NCBI GenBank assembly: GCA_002364535.1
Contig: DEYL01000017.1
Location: 34,850 to 98,849 of the forward strand
DNA from: Flavobacteriaceae bacterium UBA3159
Lineage (GTDB): Bacteria > Bacteroidota > Bacteroidia > Flavobacteriales > Flavobacteriaceae
Length of the DNA: 64,000 nucleotides
Direction: 5' to 3'
The number at the start of each line of letters is the position of its first letter. The first letter of the stretch is position 1. The position numbers were made by a program, and so were the translations under genes. Below the pieces are notes generated by a model, which ran no database searches, had not been told where the DNA came from, and was given only the letters and a program-made list of their open reading frames with translations. Positions 27,934-36,418 of the stretch are shown here, one piece after another.

Positions 27934-27942
27934 ACTGTTGAG

Positions 27943-28031
27943 CAGAGAGGAAGGGATTCGAACCCTCGATTCCGCGATAACGGAATACACACTTTCCAGG
28001 CGTGCGCCTTCGACCACTCGGCCACCTCTCT
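27943..28031 (-). tRNA. tRNA-Ser(GGA)
   Basis: An 89-nt class II tRNA read on the minus strand. The 7-bp acceptor stem AGAGAGG/CCTCTCT, the D-arm GCCGAGTGG, the anticodon loop CTGGAAA giving anticodon GGA, a long variable arm (TATTCCGTTATCGCGGAAT) and the T-arm GGGTTCGAATCCC are all present. CCA is not encoded. It marks the right border of the AT-rich island and is a plausible integration target. Confidence 0.95.
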
Positions 28032-28139
28032 ATTTTTTTTAAATCTGCGCTAATAAACAAAAAAAATAAATTCTATTAAATTTTTTTACAATTAGAAATA
28101 TACAAATATTAATTCATCCCCAACAACGGACGCTGAGCT

Positions 28140-28907
28140 TTACATCTTAAACACAGCAAGAGAGTTTTGGGTGGTCAATGCGGCGATTTCTTCTTCACTT
28201 CTTTGATGGATTTCCGACAATTTTCTTAAAATATAAATCAGATATTTACTTTGATTACGCTTTCCTCTATAGGGAGCAGGAGCCAAATATGGTGCATCGG
28301 TCTCCAAAACGATATGATCGATGGAAATTTGATCCAGAAACTGATCGATTTTACCCTTCTTAAACGTTACTACACCTCCAATGCCCAATTTAAGGTTTAG
28401 ACCTATGGCCCGTTTGGCTTGTTCTTTGGTTCCGGTAAAACAATGGAAGATCCCCGATAAATCATCCCCCTTATGGACTTCCAAAACTTCAAAAACCTCA
28501 TCAAAAGCATCGCGACAATGAATGACAATGGGCAATCCTTTTTCTTTGGCCCAACGAATCTGTATATCAAAAGCATCTTGTTGATGACTTAAAAAGCTTT
28601 GATCCCAATAAAGATCAATGCCTATCTCTCCCACCGCAGCAAAATCCTTTTGATCCAAATATTGTTCCACATGAAGGAGTTCGTCCCGGTAATTGTCCTT
28701 GACATGGGTAGGGTGCAAACCCATCATCAAACGAATGTGTTCAGGGTATTGTTTTTCCAATGCCAGCATCCTGTCTGTATAGCTACTGTCAATGGCGGGC
28801 AGGTAAAAACGCATTACCCCGGTTTCTATCGCTTTTTGAATGATTTCATCTCTGTCCTCATCAAAAGCTTCTAAATAAAGATGGGTATGGGTGTCAATCA
28901 ATTTCAT
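28140..28907 (-). CDS. tatD: TatD-family metal-dependent hydrolase
   Basis: A 255-residue TIM-barrel DNase of the TatD family. The N-terminal metal-binding DTHTHLY is at residues 4-10, with GEIGIDLYWD, VIHCRDAFDE, GIFHCFTGT and ETDAPYLAP placed as in the family. The ATG at 28907 is preferred to a TTG three codons upstream. In Flavobacteriia this gene is, from memory, often near the exbB locus; here the two are separated by the island and tRNA-Ser. Confidence 0.95.
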   Translation of the reverse strand: MKLIDTHTHLYLEAFDEDRDEIIQKAIETGVMRFYLPAIDSSYTDRMLALEKQYPEHIRLMMGLHPTHVKDNYRDELLHVEQYLDQKDFAAVGEIGIDLYWDQSFLSHQQDAFDIQIRWAKEKGLPIVIHCRDAFDEVFEVLEVHKGDDLSGIFHCFTGTKEQAKRAIGLNLKLGIGGVVTFKKGKIDQFLDQISIDHIVLETDAPYLAPAPYRGKRNQSKYLIYILRKLSEIHQRSEEEIAALTTQNSLAVFKM

Positions 28908-28935
28908 TAATCGCAAAATTAAGGTTTCGTTTTTT

Positions 28936-28943
28936 TACATTTG
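28936..28943 (+). promoter_or_regulatory. Putative -7 box for the retropepsin-like gene
   Basis: TACATTTG fits TAnnTTTG and lies 15 nt before the TTG start at 28959, divergent from tatD. Confidence 0.5.
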
Positions 28944-28958
28944 TAAAAATGATCTTCT

Positions 28959-29375
28959 TTGTTTAAAAATTCTTCACCCAAGCAAATCCAACTAAAAGTC
29001 ACCAAAACAAGGCACTTGGTATGTCGTGCAAGAATCAATGGCCTCAAGGCGGTATTACTGATCGATACGGGGGCATCCAACAGTTGCATTGCACTTTCGG
29101 AAAAAGAAAAATTCAACATCAAAGAAAAAGGAAATCCCTTTAAAGCTTCGGGAGCAGGAAAAGACAAGGTCGAAGCGGTATTGGGTCATAAATGCAACCT
29201 GATTTTGGGACGGCATACAGTCGGGAAACACCCCTTTGTTTTATTGGATATGCAACACATCAACACCACGCTGATGCACGAAAACGCTAAGCCTATTGAT
29301 GGAATTTTGGGTGCTGATTTTCTAAAGAAAAACCGAGCGCTGATCAATTATGGGAACAATACCCTCAACCTATAG
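28959..29375 (+). CDS. Retropepsin-like aspartic protease
   Basis: A 138-residue single-domain protein with the active-site motif LLIDTGASNS (Asp36-Thr-Gly-Ala-Ser) and, near residue 115, the hydrophobic GILGADFL that forms the second retropepsin signature. Such enzymes act as homodimers. No signal peptide is evident, so it is probably cytoplasmic. The only near start is TTG at 28959 because an ATG ten bases upstream is out of frame and soon stopped. It converges on sucB, overlapping its end by 6 bases. Confidence 0.85.
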   Translation: MFKNSSPKQIQLKVTKTRHLVCRARINGLKAVLLIDTGASNSCIALSEKEKFNIKEKGNPFKASGAGKDKVEAVLGHKCNLILGRHTVGKHPFVLLDMQHINTTLMHENAKPIDGILGADFLKKNRALINYGNNTLNL

Positions 29376-30581
29376 CTCCAAGGCTTTTTTGATGTCATTG
29401 TCCATCAAAAACTCCTCCGGACTTTCCAAAGCCTCTTTGATGGCCACCAAAAATCCTACGGATTCCTTACCATCGATGATGCGGTGATCATAGGACAATG
29501 CCAGATACATCATGGGGCGAATTTCTACTTTGCCATCGATGGCCACCGGACGTTCGATGATGTTGTGCATTCCCAATATACCTGATTGCGGCGGATTGAT
29601 AATGGGCGTGGAGAGCATGGAACCAAATACCCCACCATTGGAAATGGTAAAAGTTCCTCCTGTCATATCATCCACGGTGATTTGACCGTCTCTGGCGCGA
29701 ATGGCCAGTCGTTTAATTTCATGTTCAATTTCTCTAAAGGATAAATTTTCAGCACCCCTAACCACGGGAACCATTAATCCTTTGGGTCCGGATACGGCAA
29801 CACTGATATCGCAATAATCGTATGCTATTTTGTAATCGCCATCAATCATGGAATTCACATAGGGGTAATTTTGCAAGGCTCTGACCACCGCTTTGGTGAA
29901 GAAGCTCATAAACCCTAAACTGACACCGTGTTTTTCGGCAAAAGTTTCCTTGTATTTTTTTCGCAAAGCAAAAATAGGCGCCATATCCGCCTCGTTGAAA
30001 GTAGTCAACATTGCGGTTTCATTTTTAACCGCGACCAGTCTTTCAGCCACCTTTCGGCGCAACATGGAAAGTTTCTTTCGTTCTTCGCCTCTTTTGCTTC
30101 CGGAAGGTGCAGTTCCCATAGCAGGTACTGCCTTAACGGCATCTTCCTTGGTTATTCTTCCATTCCTTCCCGTACCTACAATAGTTTCCAAATCTATTCC
30201 TTTTTCGGCAATGATTTTTTTGGCGGCGGGCGAGGGAGAGCCGGCAGCATAATTTTGGTCAGCGACTGGAGCAGACTCAGGAACTAAAGTTTCACCAGTA
30301 TGTGCCTCGGTCGGTGAAGGTGTGTTTTGCCCCTCCTTGGGTGCCCCTTCAGTATCGATAAGACAAACCACTTGACCTACGGCCACAGCGTCCCCCTCTT
30401 CCGCTTTAAGGGTAATACTTCCACTTACCTCGGCAGGTAACTCTAATGTGGCCTTGTCAGAATCCACTTCTGCTATGGCCTGGTCTTTTTCGACATAGTC
30501 GCCTTCAGAAACCAGCCATTGGGCAATTTCAACCTCTGTTATCGACTCCCCCGGTGAGGGAACTTTCATCTCTAAAATCAT
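29370..30581 (-). CDS. sucB: 2-oxoglutarate dehydrogenase E2, succinyltransferase
   Basis: The dihydrolipoyl succinyltransferase core of the TCA-cycle 2-oxoglutarate dehydrogenase complex. An N-terminal lipoyl domain carries the modified Lys in VDSDKATLELPA (about residue 43), an Ala/Pro-rich linker leads to the E1/E3-binding domain (SPAAKKIIAEKGID), and the catalytic domain ends with SYDHRIIDGKE, holding the active His. It has 403 residues and follows sucA after 3 bases. E3 is not in the window. Confidence 0.97.
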   Translation of the reverse strand: MILEMKVPSPGESITEVEIAQWLVSEGDYVEKDQAIAEVDSDKATLELPAEVSGSITLKAEEGDAVAVGQVVCLIDTEGAPKEGQNTPSPTEAHTGETLVPESAPVADQNYAAGSPSPAAKKIIAEKGIDLETIVGTGRNGRITKEDAVKAVPAMGTAPSGSKRGEERKKLSMLRRKVAERLVAVKNETAMLTTFNEADMAPIFALRKKYKETFAEKHGVSLGFMSFFTKAVVRALQNYPYVNSMIDGDYKIAYDYCDISVAVSGPKGLMVPVVRGAENLSFREIEHEIKRLAIRARDGQITVDDMTGGTFTISNGGVFGSMLSTPIINPPQSGILGMHNIIERPVAIDGKVEIRPMMYLALSYDHRIIDGKESVGFLVAIKEALESPEEFLMDNDIKKALEL

Positions 30582-30584
30582 AGT

Positions 30585-33362
30585 TTATAACAATTTACTT
30601 TTTTTTCTTATAAAATTATCCAACGTAGGATCAAAGACATAGTCGATCACTTGTTGATGTCTGTTTTTAAATCTTACGGCACTTCCAGCGGCGGGGGAAC
30701 CATAATACCTTCTGGTTGCAGGTCGCATTTGTTGTGCCTCAGGCAAATGGAGCAACAAATAACCCCAAGCCCCCATATTACGTGGTTCCTCTTGGGCCCA
30801 AACCACATCCTCAATATTGGGGTAGTGGTCTATCTGGGCTTTAATTTCTTCATGGGGTAATGGAAACAATTGTTCCAGCCTGACAATGGCCACATTCATT
30901 CTGTCTTTATTCGCTCTGGCATCGATCAAATCGTAGTAAAACTTACCGGAACAAAAAACTAGGGTTTTAACGTGTTCGGCATTGGCTTGATCATCCAGGA
31001 TTAGCCTTTGAAAACTTCCGTTGGTTAGGTCTTCAACTTTTGAAACAGCCCCGGGGTATCGCAATAAACTTTTGGGTGTAAAGACGATCAAAGGCTTTCT
31101 GAAATTGCCTTTCATTTGTCTTCTTAACAAATGGAAGAAATTAGCAGGCGTGGTACAATTGGCGACAAACATATTGTCCTTGGCACAGAGTTGTAAATAA
31201 CGCTCCATTCTGGCCGAAGAATGCTCAGCACCTTGGCCCTCATAACCGTGAGGCAATAGCATGACAATCCCATTTTGGGTTTTCCACTTATCCTCTGCTG
31301 CCGATATATATTGGTCGATTATGATCTGGGCGCCATTGGAAAAATCTCCAAACTGTGCTTCCCAAATAGTCAGACAATTGGGACTAGCCATTGCATAACC
31401 ATAGTCAAATCCTAAAACACCGTATTCTGATAGAAAGGAGTTGTAAACCCTAAATTTCCCTTGATTTTCAGGGGCAATCAAATTGAGTAATACGACTTCC
31501 TCCTCCGAGGATTCTGCTTTTATAACAGCATGACGATGCGAGAAAGTTCCTCTTTCAACATCTTGACCCGAGAGTCGGACATTATAACCCTCATGAAGAA
31601 GGGTACCATAGGCCAATAGTTCTCCCATGGCCCAATCTAGCCGATCGGTTTCGAAAAACATCTTGTTGCGATCCGCAATCAGGCGCTCAATTTTTCTCAA
31701 AAACTTTTTATCCGGAGGAACATTGGTAATAGTTTTAGCTACTGCAGTGAGTACTTCCAAATCAACAGCGGTATTCAGCTCCGGATGCATGTCTTTTTCA
31801 TCGACTCTATTGTATGTCAACCATTCATCTTCCATAAAAGGGATTACAACAGTGGTTTCCTCCGTTCGGGAAACTTGGAGGTTTTGTTCCAACTTAGATT
31901 TGTAATCTACCTCTTGTTTTTTGACATAATTGGCATCAATAATACCCTGAGCAATTAATTTTTCAGCATAGATGTCTCTGGGATTTTTGTGCGCTGCTAT
32001 GGTCTTGTAGAGTTTGGGCTGGGTAAATCTAGGCTCGTCACCTTCGTTATGACCGTATTTACGGTAACCCAAAAGGTCGATAAAAACATCCGCATTGAAA
32101 TGCATTCTGTAATCGAGGGCAAACATCACGGAGTGAACCACTGCCTCAACGTCGTCTGCATTGACGTGCATCACAGGAGATAGGGTAACTTTACCCACAT
32201 CCGTGCAATAGGTACTGGATCGGGCATCGAGATAATTTGTGGTGAATCCTATTTGATTGTTGACCACGATATGGATGGTTCCACCCGTGGAATATCCTTT
32301 CAATCGTGCCATTTGTACAATTTCGTAGGCAATACCCTGTCCAGCGACGGCTGCATCACCATGAACAACAATGGGCAAAACTTTTAAGGCATCACCGTTG
32401 AATTTGTTCTCCAATTTCGCTCGGGTGATTCCCTCTACTACCGCTCCTACGGTCTCCAAATGGGAGGGATTGGGGGCTAAATTAATATTGATTTTTTTGC
32501 CGTTGTTGTTGGGGTCTATCTTTGCCGTCCAACCCATGTGGTATTTAACGTCTCCATCAAAGACCACTTCATCGTAATCCTTTCCATCAAACTCGCTAAA
32601 AATATCTTTTGGAGATTTTCCGAATATATTAGTCAAGGTATTGAGTCTTCCTCGGTGAGCCATTCCCATGATAAACTCCTCGACTCCTTTGGTAGCGGCA
32701 GCCATAACAAGTGCATCTAATGCCGGAATAAGCGACTCCCCTCCTTCCAGGGAAAATCGTTTTTGCCCCACGTATTTGGTATGTAGAAAGTTTTCAAAGC
32801 TAACGGCTTGATTCAATTTGTTGAGTATGTCTTTTTTTTGCTCCGGACTAAAATTCGGATGATTTTGATTTTGGTGCAATCGATCCTTAATCCAATCTTT
32901 TTTCTCCACATTCCTTACGTACATGTATTCCACGCCAATGGAGTCACAATAGGTACTTTGCAGGTGTTCGATGATAGTGGACAAGTTACTAGGTCCTATA
33001 CCGACAATTGATCCTGCATTGAAAACAGTAGATAAATCATCTTGAGACAATCCAAAGTTTTCTACCTCCAAATTGGGGCTGTAGCTCCTTCTGTTGCGAA
33101 CGGGGTTGGTTTTGGTAAATAAATGACCACGACTGCGGTAGCCTTCAATAAGCTTGACTACCTGAAATTCTTTCTTTACTGACTCGGGAACTATTACCTC
33201 GGCTACCTCTGCCGGCCATTCACCCTGCTCCATCCCAAAGTCAAAGCCTTGGAAGAATGCTCTCCAACTGGGTTCTACAGCGTCTGGGTTTTGTAAATAT
33301 TGGTCGTATAGTTCAGCGAAATAGGCGGTGTGGGCCGAATTTAAAAATGAAAATCTGTCCAT
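30585..33362 (-). CDS. sucA: 2-oxoglutarate dehydrogenase E1
   Basis: The thiamine-diphosphate-dependent decarboxylase of the complex, 925 residues. The N-terminal peripheral-binding segment (FLNSAHTAYFAELYDQYLQ) is followed by GMAHRGRLNTLTNIF, HGDAAVAGQGIAYE and NNQIGFTTN in the thiamine domain, and SHRHAVIKAE and LPHGYEGQGAEHSSAR in the transketolase-like domain. A TAATTTTG -7 box on the minus strand at 33391-33398 probably drives sucAB. Confidence 0.97.
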   Translation of the reverse strand: MDRFSFLNSAHTAYFAELYDQYLQNPDAVEPSWRAFFQGFDFGMEQGEWPAEVAEVIVPESVKKEFQVVKLIEGYRSRGHLFTKTNPVRNRRSYSPNLEVENFGLSQDDLSTVFNAGSIVGIGPSNLSTIIEHLQSTYCDSIGVEYMYVRNVEKKDWIKDRLHQNQNHPNFSPEQKKDILNKLNQAVSFENFLHTKYVGQKRFSLEGGESLIPALDALVMAAATKGVEEFIMGMAHRGRLNTLTNIFGKSPKDIFSEFDGKDYDEVVFDGDVKYHMGWTAKIDPNNNGKKININLAPNPSHLETVGAVVEGITRAKLENKFNGDALKVLPIVVHGDAAVAGQGIAYEIVQMARLKGYSTGGTIHIVVNNQIGFTTNYLDARSSTYCTDVGKVTLSPVMHVNADDVEAVVHSVMFALDYRMHFNADVFIDLLGYRKYGHNEGDEPRFTQPKLYKTIAAHKNPRDIYAEKLIAQGIIDANYVKKQEVDYKSKLEQNLQVSRTEETTVVIPFMEDEWLTYNRVDEKDMHPELNTAVDLEVLTAVAKTITNVPPDKKFLRKIERLIADRNKMFFETDRLDWAMGELLAYGTLLHEGYNVRLSGQDVERGTFSHRHAVIKAESSEEEVVLLNLIAPENQGKFRVYNSFLSEYGVLGFDYGYAMASPNCLTIWEAQFGDFSNGAQIIIDQYISAAEDKWKTQNGIVMLLPHGYEGQGAEHSSARMERYLQLCAKDNMFVANCTTPANFFHLLRRQMKGNFRKPLIVFTPKSLLRYPGAVSKVEDLTNGSFQRLILDDQANAEHVKTLVFCSGKFYYDLIDARANKDRMNVAIVRLEQLFPLPHEEIKAQIDHYPNIEDVVWAQEEPRNMGAWGYLLLHLPEAQQMRPATRRYYGSPAAGSAVRFKNRHQQVIDYVFDPTLDNFIRKKSKLL

Positions 33363-33390
33363 TAAATCATATTACTACTCATCCTAAAAA

Positions 33391-33398
33391 CAAAATTA
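33391..33398 (-). promoter_or_regulatory. Putative -7 box for sucAB
   Basis: On the minus strand TAATTTTG fits TAnnTTTG and lies 28 nt before the sucA ATG. Confidence 0.45.
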
Positions 33399-33451
33399 CA
33401 ATTTTTGCCCAAAGAGGTTCGATTTTGTCTATAAAACAATTCAATTCTTAT

Positions 33452-33459
33452 TAAATTTG
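33452..33459 (+). promoter_or_regulatory. Putative -7 box for umuC-umuD
   Basis: TAAATTTG fits the consensus and lies 89 nt before the umuC ATG. The leader contains an inverted repeat GGCTG/CAGCC at 33507-33522. Confidence 0.4.
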
Positions 33460-33506
33460 TATTGGATCGGTGTCGATGACGGAGTTGTTTTTAAGTAAAA
33501 AATCAA

Positions 33507-33522
33507 GGCTGTTTGTGCAGCC
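33507..33522. repeat. Inverted repeat in the umuC leader
   Basis: GGCTG-TTTGTG-CAGCC, 5-bp arms with a 6-base centre, lies between the -7 box and the umuC start. It could be an SOS-type operator or an RNA hairpin; no known LexA box for this group was recognised. Confidence 0.3.
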
Positions 33523-33548
33523 ATCCCTTTCAAAATTTGATTTTATAG

Positions 33549-34808
33549 ATGTTTGCTTTAATTGATTGCAATAATTTTTACGCTTCTTGCGAACGGGTTT
33601 TTCAACCTCAGTACGAGGGCAAGGCAATGGTTATTCTTTCCAATAACGACGGTTGTGTGATTGCCAGAAGCAATGAGGCCAAAGCCCTCGGAATTCCTAT
33701 GGGAGCTCCTGCCTTCAAATTTCGAGACGAATTCAAAAAGCACAACATCAGGGTTTTTTCTTCCAACTACCCCCTTTATGGAGACATGAGCCATCGGGTG
33801 ATGAAAATCTTGGAAACCTATACCCCCAATGTCGAAATTTACAGCATAGACGAAGCCTTTTTAAAGTTTGAAAGCTTTGATTATTTCGACCTTAACGCAA
33901 TGGGCTTGAAAATGCGCAAGCAAGTAAGGCGTTGGACCGGAATCCCCGTTTCGGTAGGGCTGGCCCCTTCCAAGGCCTTGGCCAAAATTGCCAATAAAAT
34001 TGCCAAAAAATTTGACGAAAGAACCCGAGGAGTTTACTGTATCGACAGTGATAAAAAACGCCTGAAAGCACTGAAGTGGACTCCCATAGAAGATGTTTGG
34101 GGCGTGGGCAGGCAACACGCCAAACGACTCCATGCCATGGGCGTAACAACCGCCTTGGATTTTGTGAATTTGCCCGACGAATGGATCAAAAAACAAATGA
34201 GCATACTGGGACTGCGATTGAAAAGAGACCTGGAAGGCATTCCCTCCATACAATTGGAAGAAGTTGCCCCTCCAAAGAAATCCATTGCCGTTACACGAAG
34301 TTTCAAAAATTTGCTTACTATATTTAATAATCTTGAAGAACGCATTACTACCTATACACTCTTGGGAGCGGAAAAGCTGCGAAAGCAAAAAAGCTGTGCT
34401 ACTGCCCTTCACGTTTTTGTGAGGAGCAATCCCTTTGATCCCAATGCCGTACAATACCGCAACGGTTGTACCCTAACCCTGCCCCACGCCACAGACTCCA
34501 ACTTTGTATTGAATCGCTATGCATTGATGGGGTTGAGGAGTATTTTCAAACCGGGAATCGAGTACAAAAAAGCAGGGGTGATACTGCTGGGGCTGACCCC
34601 TTCGGCTTCGAGACAAATTACCTTGTTCGAGCAGGATACGGTAAAACACACGGCATTGATGCGAACCCTGGACAAAATTCACCGGCGTTATGGCCCACAC
34701 CGAATGAAACTGGCCAATCAGGATTTAAAACAAACCTGGAAGATGAAACGGGAGCATCTTTCCAACCGATTTACCACAGAAATCGACGAAATCATCAGAG
34801 TAAAATGA
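33549..34808 (+). CDS. umuC: Y-family DNA polymerase V catalytic subunit
   Basis: A 419-residue translesion polymerase. The palm motif ALIDCNNFYASCERVFQP at the N-terminus holds the first catalytic Asp, and YSIDEAFLKF (about residue 98) holds the Asp-Glu pair. VGLAPSKALAKIANKIAKK and the helix-hairpin-helix region VWGVGRQHAKRLHAMGV follow. It overlaps umuD as ATGA. The order umuC then umuD is the reverse of the E. coli umuDC arrangement. Confidence 0.95.
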   Translation: MFALIDCNNFYASCERVFQPQYEGKAMVILSNNDGCVIARSNEAKALGIPMGAPAFKFRDEFKKHNIRVFSSNYPLYGDMSHRVMKILETYTPNVEIYSIDEAFLKFESFDYFDLNAMGLKMRKQVRRWTGIPVSVGLAPSKALAKIANKIAKKFDERTRGVYCIDSDKKRLKALKWTPIEDVWGVGRQHAKRLHAMGVTTALDFVNLPDEWIKKQMSILGLRLKRDLEGIPSIQLEEVAPPKKSIAVTRSFKNLLTIFNNLEERITTYTLLGAEKLRKQKSCATALHVFVRSNPFDPNAVQYRNGCTLTLPHATDSNFVLNRYALMGLRSIFKPGIEYKKAGVILLGLTPSASRQITLFEQDTVKHTALMRTLDKIHRRYGPHRMKLANQDLKQTWKMKREHLSNRFTTEIDEIIRVK

Positions 34809-35242
34809 GTGATAAAGAAGATAAAATCATATTTTTTCAACCGGATCAGGAATTGGGAAAATCCTCCTTTTTGGTACAAGAGGGCATTTCGGCAGGTTTC
34901 CCTTCTCCTGCGGATGATTTTAAGGAGTTGCGGATCAGTATTGACCGAGAGGTGGTCAAAAACGAGGAGGCTACTTTCTACGCCCGGGTATCGGGAGAGT
35001 CCATGCAAGGTGCCGGACTGGACGATGGAGATTTGTTGGTGATCGACCGCAGCTTGGAACCTCAAGACAACAAAATAGCCGTGTGCTTTATCGATGGAGA
35101 ATTCACCGTAAAACGCCTAAAAGTAGAGGAAAACTGCGTCTATCTCATGCCCGAAAACCCCAAATACCAACCCATTAAAGTGACCGAAGACAATGAATTG
35201 ATCATCTGGGGGGTGGTGACTTATGTGGTCAAAAAAGTTTAG
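34805..35242 (+). CDS. umuD: UmuD-like self-cleaving S24 peptidase
   Basis: A 145-residue LexA/UmuD-type protein. The autocleavage bond is Ala30-Gly31 in SAGFPSPA, Ser66 in GESMQG is the nucleophile and Lys103 in FTVKRL is the general base; the 37-residue Ser-Lys spacing equals that of E. coli UmuD. It lacks an N-terminal HTH, so it is UmuD rather than a LexA repressor. The true start is the ATG at 34805, inside the umuC stop. Confidence 0.94.
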   Translation: MSDKEDKIIFFQPDQELGKSSFLVQEGISAGFPSPADDFKELRISIDREVVKNEEATFYARVSGESMQGAGLDDGDLLVIDRSLEPQDNKIAVCFIDGEFTVKRLKVEENCVYLMPENPKYQPIKVTEDNELIIWGVVTYVVKKV

Positions 35243-35243
35243 A

Positions 35244-36413
35244 CTATAGTCTTTCAAAAATCCCGGCTATGCCCTGCCCTCCACCAACACAGGCGGTGAC
35301 CATTCCGTATTTTTGTTTGCGGCGTTGCATCTCGTTCAACAGTTGAATGGTGAGTTTAGCTCCTGTACAACCCAGGGGATGGCCCATGGCCACAGCTCCT
35401 CCGTTGACGTTGACCGTATCGGGATCCAGACCAGCTTTTTGGATGACAGCCAGGGCTTGAGCGGCAAATGCTTCGTTGAGTTCTGTTTGCTCAATATCGG
35501 ACAATTTCAGTCCTGCTTGATGCAGTGCTTTGGGAATGGCTTCGCAAGGGCCGATTCCCATATAGAGTGGATCAACCCCCCCAACAGAACAGGCGGCCAT
35601 CCGGGCTTGGGGTTCTAAGCCCAATGCTTTGACTTTTTCTTCACTCATGACCAGGGTAAAGGCAGCTCCATCGGAAGTTTGTGAGGCATTTCCGGCCGTG
35701 ATGATCCCACCCTGTTTAAAAACAGCCCTTAATTTGGACAAGCCTTCGACGGTGGTATCCCTCCTAACACCTTCATCGACTGAAACGATATGGGAATCGC
35801 TTACTTTTTGGCCGTCTTTGACATATACATCTTCCACGGTAATGGGTACAATTTCACCTTCAAAATAACCCTCGTCTATGGCGTGGGCTGCTTTTTGATG
35901 AGATTTAAAGGAAAAAGTGTCGGCCGCTTCACGGCTGATGTTGAATTTTTCGGCTACTGCCTCGGCGGTGGCTCCCATACTGACGTGGTAATTGATGTTT
36001 TCCATATTGGCTTTGTAGCTGGGCGCCAACTTATATCCGGTCATGGGAATCAAACTCATACTCTCCGTTCCACCGGCGATATAAACATGCCCCATGCCTG
36101 CTTTGATTTTGGCTACTGCCATGGCAATGGCTTCCAAGCCGGAGGCACAATAACGATTGATGATAATTCCTGGCACCTCGATGCCCAATGCCCTGGCAGA
36201 AATGAGTCGACCCACCTGAAGACCCTGCTCCCCCTCGGGGTTGGCACAACCAACAATGACATCATCAACAGTGGTGGGGTCTAAAGCCGGAACTTGACCG
36301 ACCAAATGTTTTAAAACATCCACGGCCATGTCGTCGGAACGATAGTTTTTAAACCCTCCTTTTTTGGCTTTTGCTACTGCAGTTCTATATCCTTTTACTA
36401 TGTATGCTTCCAT
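35244..36413 (-). CDS. fadA: Acetyl-CoA acyltransferase (3-ketoacyl-CoA thiolase)
   Basis: A 389-residue degradative thiolase completing fatty-acid beta-oxidation. The nucleophile Cys is in NRYCASGLEAI (about residue 90), followed by GGAVAMGHPLGCTGA and the C-terminal CVGGGQGIAGIFERL with the second catalytic Cys. It follows the FadB-like gene after 5 bases in the same operon and converges on umuD with a one-base gap, with no obvious terminator between. Confidence 0.96.
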   Translation of the reverse strand: MEAYIVKGYRTAVAKAKKGGFKNYRSDDMAVDVLKHLVGQVPALDPTTVDDVIVGCANPEGEQGLQVGRLISARALGIEVPGIIINRYCASGLEAIAMAVAKIKAGMGHVYIAGGTESMSLIPMTGYKLAPSYKANMENINYHVSMGATAEAVAEKFNISREAADTFSFKSHQKAAHAIDEGYFEGEIVPITVEDVYVKDGQKVSDSHIVSVDEGVRRDTTVEGLSKLRAVFKQGGIITAGNASQTSDGAAFTLVMSEEKVKALGLEPQARMAACSVGGVDPLYMGIGPCEAIPKALHQAGLKLSDIEQTELNEAFAAQALAVIQKAGLDPDTVNVNGGAVAMGHPLGCTGAKLTIQLLNEMQRRKQKYGMVTACVGGGQGIAGIFERL

Positions 36414-36418
36414 ATGTC

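Noticed and set aside
27943..28031. Second copy of the tRNA-Ser 3' end as an attachment site
   Set aside because: Looked for AAGGGATTCGAACCC-like sequence through the island and saw none.
34466..34804. N-terminal extension of the UmuD frame
   Set aside because: Lies in another frame of umuC; the conserved UmuD start is the ATG at 34805.
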